Positions 6,015-6,827 of a stretch of 6,827 nt of DNA are shown here, one piece after another. The DNA is taken from assembly GCA_028281075.1 (NCBI GenBank), contig JANQKO010000235.1, positions 1 through 6,827 of the forward strand. The letters are read 5' to 3'. This DNA comes from Alphaproteobacteria bacterium. GTDB lineage: Bacteria; Pseudomonadota; Alphaproteobacteria; GCA-2731375. The notes below the pieces were generated by a model, which ran no database searches, had not been told where the DNA came from, and saw nothing but the letters and a program-made list of their open reading frames with translations. A program made the position numbers and the translations under genes. Every line of letters starts with the position of its first letter. Position 1 is the stretch's first letter.

Positions 6015-6827
6015 TCAGCCTTTCAACGGCGCGATCTGCGCGCCGCTCCCGGTCTCGGCGTCGGCCATGCCCGTCAGGCGCGCGAGCACCGCGTCGCGCG
6101 GCCCCAGCAGCTCGACGCGGCCCTCGCGCAGCACCAGGATGCGGTCGACATGCCGCAGCACGCGCGGGCGATGGGCGATGATGACGACGGTCCGGCCGAG
6201 CGCCTTCAGTTCCGCCAGCGCGGCGAACAGCGCCTCCTCGCCATCCCGGTCGAGGCTGGCGTTCGGCTCGTCCAGCACCAGCAGCGCCGGATCTCCGAAC
6301 AGGGCGCGCGCCAGGGCGATGCGCTGGCGCTGACCGCCGGACAGCACAGCGCCGCCCTCGCCGATCTCGGTTTCGTAGCCGTTCGGCAGCCCCTTGACCA
6401 GGGCATCGACGCCGGCCAGCTCGGCCGCGCGCAGCACCCCGGCCGCCACCGCCTGATCGGCGGCGAAATCGCGAAAGCGCGCGATATTGTCTTTCACCGA
6501 GCCGGCGAAGAGCTCGACGTCCTGCGGCAGGTAACCGATATGGGCGCCGCGGTCCTCCGGCCGCCAGCGCGCCACGTCCATCCCGTCCAGCGTGACCCGG
6601 CCGACCGTCGGCGTCCAGGCGCCGACCATGACCCGGGCGAGCGAGGTCTTGCCCGCGCCGGACGGCCCGATCAGGCCGAGGCTCTCGCCCGGCTCCAGGA
6701 CGAAGCTGACGTTGTCGAGGATCAGCCCGCGCATTTTCGGCAGGTGAAAGCCGACGGCCTCGACCGCGACACGGCCCTTGGGCGGCGGCAGGCGCAGGGG
6801 CTCGGCCTCGTCGGGCAGGTGCGCGCT
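6015..6827 (-). CDS. Type I secretion ABC exporter, C-terminal ATPase part (gene continues past the right edge)
   Basis: The reading frame stays open to the window edge, giving the last 270 residues of a PrtD/PrsD-type permease/ATPase. The ATPase domain is complete: Walker A GPSGAGKT (fragment residues 54-61), Q-loop LPQD (100-103), signature LSGGQRQR (162-169), Walker B LLVLDEP (182-188), D-loop SLD (191-193) and H-loop histidine 219. Catalytic residues K60 and E187 are present. The linker before it (LRLPPPKGRVAVEAVGF, 11-27) is typical of PrtD-family exporters and argues against a stand-alone importer ATPase. The ATG at 6732-6734 lies inside this domain, so it is not the real start. The membrane domain, about 300 residues in relatives, is outside the window. 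The protein would power export through the HlyD-family partner encoded just downstream. Confidence 0.9.
   Translation of the reverse strand, partial: SAHLPDEAEPLRLPPPKGRVAVEAVGFHLPKMRGLILDNVSFVLEPGESLGLIGPSGAGKTSLARVMVGAWTPTVGRVTLDGMDVARWRPEDRGAHIGYLPQDVELFAGSVKDNIARFRDFAADQAVAAGVLRAAELAGVDALVKGLPNGYETEIGEGGAVLSGGQRQRIALARALFGDPALLVLDEPNASLDRDGEEALFAALAELKALGRTVVIIAHRPRVLRHVDRILVLREGRVELLGPRDAVLARLTGMADAETGSGAQIAPLKG

Noticed and set aside
4859..6181. Plus-strand open frame (440 codons) opposite the HlyD gene and the end of the ABC gene
   Set aside because: It crosses two real genes on the other strand and their spacer; its product is Arg/Ala/Asp-rich with no domain.
6015..6734. Stand-alone 239-residue ABC ATPase starting at 6734
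   Set aside because: The frame stays open upstream to the window edge and encodes the linker typical of fused type I secretion exporters, so the ATG is internal.

Overview
The window is a stretch of very GC-rich bacterial chromosome with strong G/C preference at third codon positions. Protein content (pyruvate carboxylase, a large family 5 solute-binding protein, a PrtD/PrsE-type secretion pair) and codon use suggest an alphaproteobacterium, probably of the Rhodospirillales type. That placement is inference from protein style only. I see no rRNA or tRNA gene, insertion sequence, CRISPR array or prophage gene.

Layout: (1) Bases 1-174, minus strand: the first 58 codons of a pyruvate carboxylase gene running off the left edge. 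(2) Bases 175-316: a divergent promoter region. (3) Bases 317-3569, plus strand: a two-gene unit with an exported family 5 (peptide/opine/nickel type) ABC solute-binding protein and, 16 bases later, a DAO-family FAD-dependent oxidoreductase. No permease or ATPase for this binding protein lies in the window. (4) Bases 3570-3651: a short convergent gap. (5) Bases 3652-4311, minus strand: a CoA-pyrophosphatase-like Nudix hydrolase. (6) Bases 4312-4588: a mostly non-coding gap that holds a 29-codon minus-strand ORF (4392-4481) for a probable single-pass membrane peptide with a strong ribosome binding site, flanked by inverted repeats. (7) Bases 4589-6827, minus strand: a type I secretion pair, the HlyD-family membrane fusion protein and, upstream of it, the C-terminal ATPase part of its ABC exporter, which runs off the right edge.

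How the genes may work together: the binding protein and oxidoreductase look co-transcribed and could capture and oxidise the same amine or amino-acid-like compound, but neither substrate can be read from sequence. The ABC/HlyD pair would form the inner-membrane part of a one-step secretion channel. Its outer-membrane TolC-like partner and exported substrate are not in view. The Nudix enzyme looks like housekeeping metabolite clean-up. The least explained part is 4392-4588: the small membrane ORF and the structured, locally AT-richer leader in front of it.
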